Assembly: GCF_017744675.1 (NCBI RefSeq)
Contig: NZ_JAGIAV010000004.1
Coordinates: forward strand, 1,476,677-1,540,676
Origin: Flavobacterium sp.
GTDB lineage: Bacteria; Bacteroidota; Bacteroidia; Flavobacteriales; Flavobacteriaceae
DNA: 64,000 bases
Direction of reading: 5' to 3'
Positions within the stretch are counted from its first letter, which is position 1. Every line of letters starts with the position of its first letter. Both the position numbers and the translations under genes were made by a program. Positions 16,947 through 26,785 of the stretch are shown here, piece by piece. Below the pieces are notes generated by a model. It was not told the origin of the DNA and searched no databases. It worked only from the letters and a program-made list of their open reading frames with translations.

Positions 16947-16978
16947 AAAAAACCATTCCTTACGGAATGGTTTTTTTT
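16947..16978 (-). terminator. Rho-independent terminator of sucC (bidirectional)
   Basis: CCATTCC (16953) pairs with GGAATGG (16964) around TTAC, flanked by A-run and T-run, 25 bp past the sucC stop. Confidence 0.85.
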
Positions 16979-17002
16979 ATATAATTTGATTTCTTATTTT
17001 AA

Positions 17003-18196
17003 TTAAGAAAGAGCAGCTTTAACTTGGTCAGCAGCTTCTTGGAATTGAACTGCAGATAAGATTGGCATTCCAGAGTTGTCAATTAATTCTTTTGCAATCT
17101 CAGCATTTGTTCCTTGCAAACGAACAATAATTGGCACATTGATAGCGTCTCCCATGTTTTTGTAAGCATCAACAACACCTTGAGCAACACGGTCACAACG
17201 AACGATTCCTCCGAAGATGTTAATTAAGATTGCTTTTACGTTTGGATCTTTCAAGATAATTCTGAAAGCTGTTTCAACACGCTTAGCATCAGCAGTTCCT
17301 CCTACGTCAAGGAAGTTAGCAGGCTCAAAACCAGCATATTTAATTAAGTCCATAGTTGCCATTGCAAGACCAGCTCCGTTTACCATACATCCTACAGTAC
17401 CATCAAGGTCAACATAGTTAAGACCAACTTCTTTAGCTTCAACTTCGATAGGATTCTCCTCACGGATATCTCTCATTTCAGCATATTTAGGTTGTCTGTA
17501 TAAAGCGTTATCGTCGATATTTACTTTAGCATCAACAGCTAAGATTTTGTTATCAGAAGTTTTTAATACAGGGTTGATTTCAAACATAGAAGCATCAGAA
17601 CCAATGTAAGCATTGTAAAGTGCATCGATGAATTTCACCATTTCTTTGAAAGCATTTCCAGAAAGTCCTAAGTTAAAAGCAATTCTTCTAGCTTGGAAAC
17701 CTTGCAATCCAACAGAAGGATCGATTTCTTCTGTAAAGATTAAGTGTGGAGTGTGCTCAGCAACTTCTTCGATATCCATACCACCTTCAGTAGAATACAT
17801 AATCATGTTGCGTCCTGTACCTCTATTCAATAAAACAGAAACATAAAATTCAGAAGTTTCGCTTTCTCCAGGATAGTAAACATCTTCAGCTACTAATACT
17901 TTGTTAACTTTTTTACCTTCAGGCGGAGTCTGAGGCGTAATTAACTGCATTCCGATGATTTGTTCTGCTAACTCTTCAACTTGTTGTAAGTTTTTTGCCA
18001 GCTTAACTCCACCACCTTTTCCACGACCACCTGCGTGAATTTGTGCTTTAATTACATGCCATCCTGTTCCCGTTTCGGCAGTTAATTGTTTTGCAGCGGC
18101 CACAGCTTCAACTGCATTATTAGCCACGATTCCGCGTTGTACGCGTACTCCGTAACTCGCTAAAATTTCTTTTCCTTGATATTCGTGTATGTTCAT
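17003..18196 (-). CDS. sucC: Succinyl-CoA ligase (ADP-forming), beta subunit
   Basis: This 397-aa TCA-cycle enzyme subunit makes succinate, CoA and ATP from succinyl-CoA with SucD. It has an N-terminal ATP-grasp domain (MNIHEYQGKEILASYGV; AGGRGKGGGVK), FEINPVLKT near 200, and the C-terminal CoA-ligase part with GGTADAKRV and NIFGGIVRCD. The start at MNIHEYQGKE (18196) is universal in the family; the 20-residue upstream extension overlaps the promoter. sucD is not in the window, as is common when the genes are unlinked in Bacteroidota. Confidence 0.96.
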   Translation of the reverse strand: MNIHEYQGKEILASYGVRVQRGIVANNAVEAVAAAKQLTAETGTGWHVIKAQIHAGGRGKGGGVKLAKNLQQVEELAEQIIGMQLITPQTPPEGKKVNKVLVAEDVYYPGESETSEFYVSVLLNRGTGRNMIMYSTEGGMDIEEVAEHTPHLIFTEEIDPSVGLQGFQARRIAFNLGLSGNAFKEMVKFIDALYNAYIGSDASMFEINPVLKTSDNKILAVDAKVNIDDNALYRQPKYAEMRDIREENPIEVEAKEVGLNYVDLDGTVGCMVNGAGLAMATMDLIKYAGFEPANFLDVGGTADAKRVETAFRIILKDPNVKAILINIFGGIVRCDRVAQGVVDAYKNMGDAINVPIIVRLQGTNAEIAKELIDNSGMPILSAVQFQEAADQVKAALS

Positions 18197-18612
18197 AATA
18201 TAGAATTTGTCTGGTTCTGAATTTATTTCAGAATAAAAGTGCGACAAAAGTAACAAAATACAACTGAATAGTAAAATCTTTTTTAAATTAATAACTATAC
18301 CTTAAATTGATTATTTAGCTATTTAAATCGAAAGAAAAAAAATCATTAAACAATTGTATCCAAAAAGTTAACACAAAACCGCTAAAACGTTTGAGATTTA
18401 ACAAAAACTTCAATGATATCAATACCTAAGAGACGATTTTTCTTAATATATTTTAATCGTAATTGTCATTTTGATAATTCGCAATGCTTAATCTGATAAT
18501 TTTATCATTTAAGAAGCCTTTTTCTAATATTCCTATAAAAATGAAAGCGAATTCATAATTTCAATACATTATGTTTAACGAAATCTTTATTTTTGTAAAA
18601 AAAATATCAAGA
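18197..18612. promoter_or_regulatory. Divergent promoter region of sucC and gltB
   Basis: This 416-bp AT-rich gap holds no gene. A leftward -7 element for sucC (TACTTTTG on the minus strand) is at 18245-18252, 49 bp from the sucC start. A rightward one for gltB (TATTTTTG) is at 18588-18595, 18 bp before the chosen ATG. I see no repeat element here, unlike most other gaps of this size. Confidence 0.5.
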
Positions 18613-21600
18613 ATGAGAGTTAAAGAACAAGGGCTTTATCTGCCTGAATTTGAACACGACAATTGTGGTGCAGGATTTATTTGTAATTTGAATGGTATTA
18701 AGTCAAATGATATTATTCACAAAGCATTAGACATCTTAATTAAATTAGAACATCGTGGTGCCGTTAGTTCTGATGGAAGAACTGGAGACGGAGCCGGAAT
18801 TTTATTCGACATTCCTCATGATTTTTTTAAGAAAGTTTGTGACTTTGAAATCCCAGAAGCGCGTGAGTATGCAGTAGGAATGGTTTTTTTACCAAAAAGC
18901 AAAAACCAGGTTTCTTTTTGCATTAATGCGTTTGAAGCAACTATTAAAGACCAGAACTTAAAAGTTTTAGGTTGGAGAGATGTGCCAGTTGAAGTTGAAA
19001 ATTTAGGTGAAATCGCCGCAGAAAAAGAACCAACAGTTAAACAGGTTTTCGTTTCTAAAAACGGTCAAGATTTAACTGAACAAGAATTTAATGCAAAACT
19101 TTTTGCAGCTAGAAAAATTGCTGAACATGCCGTAAGAGGATCTAAAACTTCTGAAAGCCACATGTTTTACTTCTCTAGCTTATCGACCACTACTATCATA
19201 TATAAGGGTCTATTGATGCCAGAAGACATCAGCCGTTATTATATAGATTTGAAAGATCCAGACTTGGTAACTCGTCTTGCACTTGTACACCAACGTTTCT
19301 CTACCAATACATTCCCATCTTGGGATTTGGCTCAACCATTTAGATACATGTGTCATAATGGTGAGATCAATACCCTTCGCGGAAACGTAAGCCGTATGCG
19401 TGCTCGTGAAGAGCTTATGCAGAGCAAAGTTTTTGGCGATGATATCAAAAAACTATTTCCAATTATCTTAGAAGGAAAATCAGATTCTGCTTCTATGGAT
19501 ATGGTAATTGAACTTTTATTAATGACTGGCCGTTCTCTTCCAGAGGCAATGATGATGGTTGTTCCTGAAGCTTGGGAAAAACACCAAACTATGTCTGAGG
19601 AGAAAAGAGCTTTCTATGAGTACAATGCTTGTATCATGGAGCCTTGGGATGGCCCTGCTTCTATTCCGTTTACAGATGGTAACGTAATTGGTGCTTTACT
19701 AGACAGAAATGGTCTTCGTCCTTCTCGTTATACTTTAACAAAAAGCGGATTCGTAATTATGTCATCTGAAATTGGTGTATTAGACATCGATCCAGAGGAT
19801 GTAATCCAACACGGTCGTTTAGAGCCAGGAAAAATGTTCTTGGTTGATATGAATGAAGGTCGTATCATCGAAGACGAGGAAGTTAAGAAAGCGATAGTTA
19901 CAAAACGTCCATATAAAGAATGGGTTGATGCTAACTTATTGCCTTTGGCTAAAATTCCTTACACCAACAACCCTACTCCTGTTGAAAAATTAGATTTCTT
20001 AACAAGACAGCGTTTATTTGGTTATACTATTGAAGATTTAAAAACAATCATCAATCCAATGGGTAGCGACGGAGCTGAAGCTATCAGTTCTATGGGTAAC
20101 GATACGCCTTTGGCTGTTTTATCAGACCAGCCTCAATTGTTGTACAATTACTTCAAACAATTGTTTGCTCAGGTTACCAACCCACCGTTGGATGGTATTC
20201 GTGAAGAAATCATTACAGATATCAGTTTGGCAATTGGAGGAGATTTCAATATTTTCGAAATCGAATCTAAACAATGTAAAAAATTAAAAATCCAGAATCC
20301 GGTTATTTCTAATGAGGATTTGGATAAAATTAGAAATATCGATCACGCAGATTTCAAATCGGCTACCATTTCTACTTTATATAAAATAGAAAAAGGAGTT
20401 AACGGTTTAGAGCGTGCTCTTGAAAAATGTGTTCAGGCAACTTTTAAAGCAGTTAATGAAGGATGCAACATCATTATCTTATCGGATAGAGGTGTTAGCG
20501 AAGAATTGGCTCCAATTCCTATGTTATTGGCTTGTTCTTACATTCACCACTCATTAAACATTTTACAAGTTCGTTCTAAATTTGGAATCATCATAGAATC
20601 TGCTGAACCACGCGAACCTCATCATTTTGCTTTATTGTTTGGATATGGCGCAAGTGCGATCAACCCTTACATGGTAAACGAAATCATTCACGATCAAGTT
20701 GAAAAAGGTTTCATTACAAAAGTAAAAGCAGATTACGCAGTTGTAAACTATAACAAAGCAATCGCAAAAGGAATCGTAAAAATCATGAACAAAATTGGTA
20801 TCTCTACTTTACATTCGTACAGAGCTGCTCAAATTTTCGAGATTTTAGGATTAAACAAAACATTTACCTCTAAATATTTCCCTTACACACCTTCTAGAAT
20901 TGAAGGAATTGGTTTAATGGAAGTAGAAAAAGAAGTGAAGAAACGTTTCCAAAAAGCTTTCCCAAATTCAAAAGTGGCAAGTTTGCTTCCTCTTGAAATT
21001 GGAGGTATTTACAGATGGAGACGTGGTGGAGAGAAACACATGTTTAACCCAACTACGATTTCTAAATTACAGCAAGCAGTTCGTTTAAACAGCCCAGAAA
21101 GCTATAAAGAATATGCTAATGCGGTAAACGAGCAAAGCTCAAACTTAATGACAATTAGAGGTTTGTTTGAATTCAACAATTTAGATCCAATTTCTATCGA
21201 CGAAGTAGAACCTTGGACAGAAATCGTTAAGAAATTCAAAACCGGAGCAATGTCTTATGGTTCTATCAGCCAAGAAGCGCACGAGAACTTAGCAATTGCA
21301 ATGAACAGAATTGGAGGAAAAAGTAACTCTGGAGAAGGTGGAGAAGATCCAAGACGTTTCCAGAAAGAACTTAACGGAGATTCTAGAAACAGTGCAATTA
21401 AACAAGTAGCTTCTGGACGTTTTGGTGTTTCGATCAACTATTTGACAAACGCTAGAGAAATCCAAATCAAAATGGCTCAAGGAGCAAAACCTGGAGAAGG
21501 TGGACAGTTGCCTGGAGAAAAAGTAGTGCCTTGGATCGCCGAAACTAGAAATTCTACTCCTTATGTAGGTTTGATTTCGCCTCCGCCTCACCACGATATC

Positions 21601-23130
21601 TACTCTATTGAGGATTTATCTCAGTTGATTTATGATTTGAAAAATGCAAACCGTGAAGCTCGTATCAACGTAAAACTAGTTTCTGAAGTTGGAGTTGGAA
21701 CAATCGCTGCCGGTGTTGCAAAAGCAAAAGCTGATGTTATCTTAATCTCTGGTTATGATGGAGGAACAGGTGCTGCACCATTAACTTCATTACAGCACAC
21801 AGGTATTCCATGGGAGCTTGGTTTAGCTGAAGCACAACAGACTTTAATCTTGAACGACTTAAGAAGCCGTGTGGTTTTAGAATGTGACGGACAATTGAAA
21901 ACAGGACGTGACGTTGCGATTGCCGCTTTATTAGGTGCTGAAGAATTCGGATTTGCTACTGCTCCGCTTGTAGCTTCTGGATGTATCATGATGAGAGCTT
22001 GTCACTTAAATACTTGTCCAGTTGGTATTGCAACTCAGGATCCAGAATTGAGAAAAAATTTCAAAGGAACTCCAGAACACGTAATCAACTTCATGTATTT
22101 TATTGCTGAAGAGTTAAGAGAGATCATGGCTCAGTTAGGTTTCAGAACTTTAAAAGAAATGGTAGGTCAGTCTCAAAAATTAAACGTAGACAAAGCGATT
22201 AAACACTATAAAGCGAATGGTTTAGACTTATCAACTATTCTATACAAACCGGAAAAAGCGAAAACAGTTCCAAATCATAATACAACAACCCAAGATCACG
22301 CTCTTGAAAATGTATTAGATTTTGACATCATCAAAGAAGCAATTCCATCTATCTATAGAAAAGAGAAAACGAGAGTTACCTTCAAAATTAAAAATACAGA
22401 CCGTTCTGTAGGTGCGATTTTGAGTAACGAAATCTCAAAAATTTATGGCGCACAAGGATTACCAGATGACACTATTTTAGTTGATTTTGAAGGTTCTGCC
22501 GGACAAAGTTTTGGTGCATTTGCAACAAACGGATTGTCATTTAAAATTCACGGAAACTGTAATGATTACTTAGGAAAAGGTCTTTCTGGAGGAAAACTAA
22601 TTGTAAAAGTACCTCCTACTGCGACTTTCAATCCTGAAGACAACATCATTATCGGAAACGTTGCCCTTTACGGAGCTATTACCGGAGAGGCTTATATTAA
22701 TGGTATCGCAGGAGAACGTTTCTGTGTGAGAAACTCTGGAGCAACAGCTGTTGTAGAAGGAATTGGAGATCACGGATGCGAGTACATGACAGGTGGTACG
22801 GTAGTAGTTTTAGGAAAAACAGGAAGAAACTTCGCGGCTGGTATGAGCGGTGGTGTAGCTTATGTTTACGATCCGAAAAAGAAATTCGATTCGACAGTAT
22901 GTAACATGGAAATGGTTGCATTCGATCCAATGGAAGAAGAGGATGTTACTAAACTAAGAAAACTGATCAAAAACCATTCGTTGTACACCAGCAGTCCATT
23001 AGCAAAAAGAATTTTAGCAGACTGGGAAAATCAACAAAAGCACTTCGTAAAAGTAATGCCAACAGATTACAAAAAAGCATTACAAAGAATTGCAGAAGAA
23101 AAACAAATAGAAGAATTAATAGCGGGATAA
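18613..23130 (+). CDS. gltB: Glutamate synthase, large (alpha) subunit
   Basis: This 1505-aa iron-sulfur flavoprotein makes two glutamates from glutamine and 2-oxoglutarate. I start it at MRVKEQGLYLPEFEHDN, which leaves a 17-residue propeptide before Cys18 (CGAGF), the N-terminal nucleophile of the class-II glutaminase domain. A longer start at 18571 would overlap the promoter. The central and FMN-synthase domains follow (SGYDGGTGAAPLTS). The 3Fe-4S cysteines lie in ASGCIMMRACHLNTCPVG at about 1124-1135, and the GXGXG beta-helix forms the C-terminus. gltD follows after 130 bp. Confidence 0.96.
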   Translation: MRVKEQGLYLPEFEHDNCGAGFICNLNGIKSNDIIHKALDILIKLEHRGAVSSDGRTGDGAGILFDIPHDFFKKVCDFEIPEAREYAVGMVFLPKSKNQVSFCINAFEATIKDQNLKVLGWRDVPVEVENLGEIAAEKEPTVKQVFVSKNGQDLTEQEFNAKLFAARKIAEHAVRGSKTSESHMFYFSSLSTTTIIYKGLLMPEDISRYYIDLKDPDLVTRLALVHQRFSTNTFPSWDLAQPFRYMCHNGEINTLRGNVSRMRAREELMQSKVFGDDIKKLFPIILEGKSDSASMDMVIELLLMTGRSLPEAMMMVVPEAWEKHQTMSEEKRAFYEYNACIMEPWDGPASIPFTDGNVIGALLDRNGLRPSRYTLTKSGFVIMSSEIGVLDIDPEDVIQHGRLEPGKMFLVDMNEGRIIEDEEVKKAIVTKRPYKEWVDANLLPLAKIPYTNNPTPVEKLDFLTRQRLFGYTIEDLKTIINPMGSDGAEAISSMGNDTPLAVLSDQPQLLYNYFKQLFAQVTNPPLDGIREEIITDISLAIGGDFNIFEIESKQCKKLKIQNPVISNEDLDKIRNIDHADFKSATISTLYKIEKGVNGLERALEKCVQATFKAVNEGCNIIILSDRGVSEELAPIPMLLACSYIHHSLNILQVRSKFGIIIESAEPREPHHFALLFGYGASAINPYMVNEIIHDQVEKGFITKVKADYAVVNYNKAIAKGIVKIMNKIGISTLHSYRAAQIFEILGLNKTFTSKYFPYTPSRIEGIGLMEVEKEVKKRFQKAFPNSKVASLLPLEIGGIYRWRRGGEKHMFNPTTISKLQQAVRLNSPESYKEYANAVNEQSSNLMTIRGLFEFNNLDPISIDEVEPWTEIVKKFKTGAMSYGSISQEAHENLAIAMNRIGGKSNSGEGGEDPRRFQKELNGDSRNSAIKQVASGRFGVSINYLTNAREIQIKMAQGAKPGEGGQLPGEKVVPWIAETRNSTPYVGLISPPPHHDIYSIEDLSQLIYDLKNANREARINVKLVSEVGVGTIAAGVAKAKADVILISGYDGGTGAAPLTSLQHTGIPWELGLAEAQQTLILNDLRSRVVLECDGQLKTGRDVAIAALLGAEEFGFATAPLVASGCIMMRACHLNTCPVGIATQDPELRKNFKGTPEHVINFMYFIAEELREIMAQLGFRTLKEMVGQSQKLNVDKAIKHYKANGLDLSTILYKPEKAKTVPNHNTTTQDHALENVLDFDIIKEAIPSIYRKEKTRVTFKIKNTDRSVGAILSNEISKIYGAQGLPDDTILVDFEGSAGQSFGAFATNGLSFKIHGNCNDYLGKGLSGGKLIVKVPPTATFNPEDNIIIGNVALYGAITGEAYINGIAGERFCVRNSGATAVVEGIGDHGCEYMTGGTVVVLGKTGRNFAAGMSGGVAYVYDPKKKFDSTVCNMEMVAFDPMEEEDVTKLRKLIKNHSLYTSSPLAKRILADWENQQKHFVKVMPTDYKKALQRIAEEKQIEELIAG

Positions 23131-23260
23131 AATCAATTTCAAAAATCAAAAAATCAATTTCAATTACAATGACAATATCAATGTCAATGGAAATACTCCT
23201 AAACGAAGTGCAAGGATTGGAATTTAGAATTTTAGAAATTGGAATTTAATTAAAAATGTC
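23131..23260. repeat. Low-complexity CAAT/TCAATTTC spacer between gltB and gltD
   Basis: The 130-bp spacer is built of degenerate iterations of CAATTTCAA, TCAATTTC and CAATGACAATATC, then GGAATTTAGAATTTTAG. It is unusually long for a gltBD operon and has no reading frame. Confidence 0.5.
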
Positions 23261-24715
23261 ATGGGTAAAATAGGCGGATTTAAAGAATACAATAGAGCCG
23301 ACGAAAGTAATTTAGCAGTTGCAGAACGCGTTTCGAACTACAACGAATTTACTATTCCGGTACCAAAAGATAAATTAAAAGAACAAGGATCAAGATGTAT
23401 GGACTGTGGCATTCCTTTTTGCCACAGTGGATGTCCGTTAGGAAATTTAATTCCTGACTTCAACGACATGGTGCATCAGGAAGAATGGCAGAGTGCATTA
23501 GAGATTTTGCAGTCTACAAACAACTTCCCAGAATTTACAGGTCGTTTATGCCCTGCTCCATGTGAGAAATCATGTGTATTAGGAATCATCAAAGATCCAG
23601 TTTCTATCGAAAACATCGAAAAAAGCATCGTAGAAAGAGGTTTTGCTGAAGGATGGATTAAACCACAGCCACCAAAATCTAGAACTGGAAAAACAGTTGC
23701 AGTTATTGGTTCTGGACCTGCGGGTCTTGCAGCTGCTCAGCAATTAAACAGAGCGGGTCACACGGTTACTGTTTTTGAAAGAGACAATGCAATTGGAGGT
23801 TTATTACGTTACGGAATTCCAAACTTCAAATTAGAAAAAGGAATTATCGACCGTCGTGTAGCTATTCTAGAAGCAGAAGGAATCACTTTCAAAACAAATG
23901 TAAACGTTGGCGTTAACTTCAGCGTTGAAGAATTAAACGCATTTGATTCTATCGTTTTATGCGGAGGAGCAACTGAAAGAAGAAGCTTGCCAACTAAAGG
24001 AATCGAAAGCAAAGGCGTTGTTCAAGCAATGGATTTCTTAACACAACAAACTAAAGTTTTATACGGAGAATCTATTCCAGACCAAGTTAAAGCTACTGGC
24101 AAAGATGTAATCGTTATTGGTGGTGGAGATACAGGTTCTGACTGTATTGGAACTTCTAACAGACATGGAGCGAAATCGGTAACTAACTTTGAGATTTTAC
24201 CAAAACCTCCTGTTGGAAGAAGCGAAACAACTCCATGGCCTTTCTGGCCGTTGCAGTTGAAAACATCTTCTTCTCACGAAGAAGGTTGTGACAGAAACTG
24301 GTTAATCAATACGAAAGAATTCATCTCTAACGAAAAAGGCGAATTAACTGGATTGAAAACGGTTGAAGTGCAATGGAAAATGACTCCAGGTCAAAGACCA
24401 GAACTTATTGAAAAAGAAGGTTCTGAAAAAATCTGGCCTTGCGACTTGGCTTTATTGGCTCTTGGATTTACAGGTCCAGAGAAAACATTAAGCGAGCAGT
24501 TAGGCATCGAAACTGATATGAGAAGCAACTATAAAGCGCACAACTATCAGACAAACGTTCCTCACATTTTCACTGCTGGTGATATGAGAAGAGGACAATC
24601 ATTAATTGTATGGGCTATTTCAGAAGGTCGCGAAGCAGCAAGAGAAGTAGATTTATTCCTAATGGGATCTACAAACTTGCCTACTAAAGGAAAAGGAGAT
24701 CTTCCTAGCTTGTAA
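23261..24715 (+). CDS. gltD: Glutamate synthase, small (beta) subunit
   Basis: This 484-aa NAD(P)H-oxidising FAD subunit delivers electrons to GltB. N-terminal cysteines for 4Fe-4S clusters are in CMDCGIPFCHSGCPLGN (about 46-62) and CPAPCEKSC (about 97-105). The FAD site VIGSGPAGLAAAQQL is near 150 and the NADPH site VIGGGDTGSDC near 285. The C-terminus contains HIFTAGDMRRGQSLIVWAI. Length is normal. A terminator follows about 110 bp downstream. Confidence 0.96.
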   Translation: MGKIGGFKEYNRADESNLAVAERVSNYNEFTIPVPKDKLKEQGSRCMDCGIPFCHSGCPLGNLIPDFNDMVHQEEWQSALEILQSTNNFPEFTGRLCPAPCEKSCVLGIIKDPVSIENIEKSIVERGFAEGWIKPQPPKSRTGKTVAVIGSGPAGLAAAQQLNRAGHTVTVFERDNAIGGLLRYGIPNFKLEKGIIDRRVAILEAEGITFKTNVNVGVNFSVEELNAFDSIVLCGGATERRSLPTKGIESKGVVQAMDFLTQQTKVLYGESIPDQVKATGKDVIVIGGGDTGSDCIGTSNRHGAKSVTNFEILPKPPVGRSETTPWPFWPLQLKTSSSHEEGCDRNWLINTKEFISNEKGELTGLKTVEVQWKMTPGQRPELIEKEGSEKIWPCDLALLALGFTGPEKTLSEQLGIETDMRSNYKAHNYQTNVPHIFTAGDMRRGQSLIVWAISEGREAAREVDLFLMGSTNLPTKGKGDLPSL

Positions 24716-24825
24716 TTTTTAAGGTTCTAAGATGCTAAGATTCTAAGCGACTAAGGTCTTCTTATATGCTTGATCTTTAGAGCTAAAAATTAAAACTATA
24801 AAAACATCAACACATACTATTTGGC

Positions 24826-24863
24826 AAACCCCTGAATTTTCATTCAGGGGTTTTGTTTTTTTT
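24826..24863 (+). terminator. Terminator of gltBD
   Basis: AAACCCCTGAA (24826) pairs with TTCAGGGGTTT (24843) around a 6-nt loop and is followed by a T-rich tail. Confidence 0.8.
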
Positions 24864-24927
24864 ATATTTTTTTTTGCCACAAATTCACGAATTTTTCTAA
24901 TTTTTATTTTTCTCATTCTATCTAAAA

Positions 24928-25017
24928 CATAGCCCACGGTTTCAACCGTGGGGACACAATGCAAATCCTCAACGATATTCAACAATGCGTTTCCCACGGT
25001 TGAAACCGTGGGCTATG
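24928..25017. repeat. 90-bp mini-palindrome with perfect 25-bp terminal inverted repeats
   Basis: Arms at 24928-24952 and 24993-25017, beginning CATAGCCCACGGTTTCAACC, are perfect inverse copies. Each arm is itself a hairpin (CCCACGGTT/AACCGTGGG), so cloverleaf-like or cruciform structures are possible. The gap between gltD and lysA holds no gene. Confidence 0.85.
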
Positions 25018-25070
25018 CTCAACAATATTTTCGAAAAAATTTTTATACGTTTCCAATAATAAATTAATGC

Positions 25071-25400
25071 AATTCGTGAATTGCTTCGCCTGTTCACTAT
25101 CGCTCGGGTCATGGCGAAAAAAAAATAATCCATATCTGTGTAATCAGTGGCGAAACAATTTCAGCAGCATTTTTGAATTAGAGAAATTCGTGAACTCGTG
25201 GCGAAAAAATCAGCAGCGTTTTCGAATTAGAGAAAATTCGTGAATTCGTGGCGAAAAAAATTCAGCAGCATTTTTGATGAATTACAAAAATTCGTGAATT
25301 GCTTCGCCTGTTCGCTATCGCTCCAGTCGTGGCAAAAAAAAATCAATTCGTGGCGAAAAAAAACTTAGTAACTTAGCGTCTCAGAACCTTAGCATCTTAA
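25071..25400. repeat. Degenerate tandem array of GTGAATTCGTGGCGAAAAAA-type repeats
   Basis: Three units starting CAGCAGC begin at 25162, 25211 and 25263, each leading through AATTCGTGAA to CGTGGCGAAAA. A second motif, TTGCTTCGCCTGTTC, occurs at 25081 and again inside the third unit. The array closes with TTAGTAACTTAGCGTCTCAG, an inverse relative of TTCTAAGATGCTAAG just after gltD (24724). No open frame or promoter is seen before 25484. Confidence 0.7.
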
Positions 25401-25483
25401 AAAGAGTTACAAAATTAGAAAAACGAGAACTTTTTGTTTAAAATAAAACAATTTGTTATAATTTGTTATTTTTCTGTATTTTA

Positions 25484-25514
25484 TTTGCTGTTAATCAAAA
25501 GTGTAATAACTTTG
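25484..25514 (+). promoter_or_regulatory. Consensus Bacteroidota promoter of lysA
   Basis: TTTG (25484-25487), a 19-bp spacer and TAACTTTG (25507-25514) make the best match to TTTG-N19-TAnnTTTG in the window. The ATG follows 18 bp later, so the leader is very short and has no room for a lysine riboswitch. Confidence 0.75.
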
Positions 25515-25532
25515 CTCAAAATAATTTGAAAA

Positions 25533-26756
25533 ATGCAAGCAAAAGATTTACTGCAGTTAGCAGACCAATTTGGAAGTCCATTGTATGTTTACGATGCTGA
25601 AAAAATCCAATCTCAATACAACAGATTAACTAAAGCTTTCTCTAAGGTAGAAAACTTAAGAGTTAATTATGCCATGAAGGCATTGTCTAACATTGCAATT
25701 CTTCAGTTATTAAAGAACATGGGGTCTGGCTTAGATACTGTATCGATTCAGGAAGTCCAGTTAGGGCTTCATGCTGGCTATGATCCTGACAAGATTTTCT
25801 TTACACCAAACGGAGTTTCTTTAGAAGAAATCGAAGAAGTTGCTGCAATGGGTGTACAAATCAATATCGACAATTTATCTATTCTGGAGCAATTCGGAAC
25901 AAAACATCCACATATTCCAGTGTGTATTCGTATCAATCCTCACGTAATGGCGGGTGGAAATGCTAATATTTCTGTTGGACATATCGATAGTAAATTCGGT
26001 ATTTCTGTTCATCAAATTCCGCATATTTTGCGAATTGTAGAGAACACAAAAATGAGCATTATCGGAATTCATATGCACACAGGATCTGATATTTTAGATA
26101 TCGAAGTATTCTTGTATGCTGCTGAAATCTTGTTTGATACAGCTAAACATTTCAAAGATTTACAATTCTTAGATTTCGGAAGCGGATTCAAAGTGCCTTA
26201 CAAAAAAGACGATATCGAAACTGACATCGAAGAATTAGGTAAAAAATTATCTAAAAGATTCAATGCTTTCTGTACAGAATACGGAAGAGATTTAACGCTG
26301 ATTTTCGAACCAGGAAAATTCTTGGTGAGCGAAGCGGGTCATTTCTTAGTAAAAGTAAACGTAGTAAAACAAACTACTTCTACCGTTTTTGCAGGAATCG
26401 ATAGTGGTTTCAACCACTTAATTCGCCCGATGTTTTACGGATCTTCACACCATATCGAAAACATTTCTAACCCGAAGGGAAAAGAGCGTTTTTACTCTGT
26501 TGTAGGATACATTTGCGAAACGGATACTTTTGCAAACAACCGTAGAATCGCTGAAATTACTGAAGGAGACATTTTAGAGTTCAGAAATGCTGGAGCATAT
26601 TGCTTCTCAATGTCTTCGAACTACAACTCAAGATACAAACCAGCAGAAGTGCTATGGATGAACGGTCAAGGAATCTTAATTCGTCAAGCTGAAACATTCG
26701 AAGATTTACTTAAAAATCAAATTCCGTTGCCAGAACAAATTGCAGCTACGGTTTAA
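25533..26756 (+). CDS. lysA: Diaminopimelate decarboxylase
   Basis: This 407-aa PLP enzyme decarboxylates meso-diaminopimelate to L-lysine. The PLP lysine is in NYAMKALSN (about 46-54). HIDSKFGIS, the glycine-rich LDFGSGFK, FEPGKFLV and the dimer-interface Cys in GYICETDTF (near 330) are all present. Length is normal for the family. It is transcribed alone from a consensus promoter and ends at a terminator. Confidence 0.95.
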   Translation: MQAKDLLQLADQFGSPLYVYDAEKIQSQYNRLTKAFSKVENLRVNYAMKALSNIAILQLLKNMGSGLDTVSIQEVQLGLHAGYDPDKIFFTPNGVSLEEIEEVAAMGVQINIDNLSILEQFGTKHPHIPVCIRINPHVMAGGNANISVGHIDSKFGISVHQIPHILRIVENTKMSIIGIHMHTGSDILDIEVFLYAAEILFDTAKHFKDLQFLDFGSGFKVPYKKDDIETDIEELGKKLSKRFNAFCTEYGRDLTLIFEPGKFLVSEAGHFLVKVNVVKQTTSTVFAGIDSGFNHLIRPMFYGSSHHIENISNPKGKERFYSVVGYICETDTFANNRRIAEITEGDILEFRNAGAYCFSMSSNYNSRYKPAEVLWMNGQGILIRQAETFEDLLKNQIPLPEQIAATV

Positions 26757-26785
26757 CAATAGAAAAAAAGAGAATATCACTTTAG

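Noticed and set aside
21289..21594. Reverse-strand open frame inside gltB
   Set aside because: Shadow frame; the sense strand encodes the FMN-binding domain.
24743..24997. Leftward open frame of 84 codons after gltD
   Set aside because: It runs through the terminator and the CCCACGG palindrome and has no protein-like features.
24900..25400. Possible CRISPR array
   Set aside because: Repeats are degenerate, of uneven spacing, palindromic and without unique spacers or cas genes.
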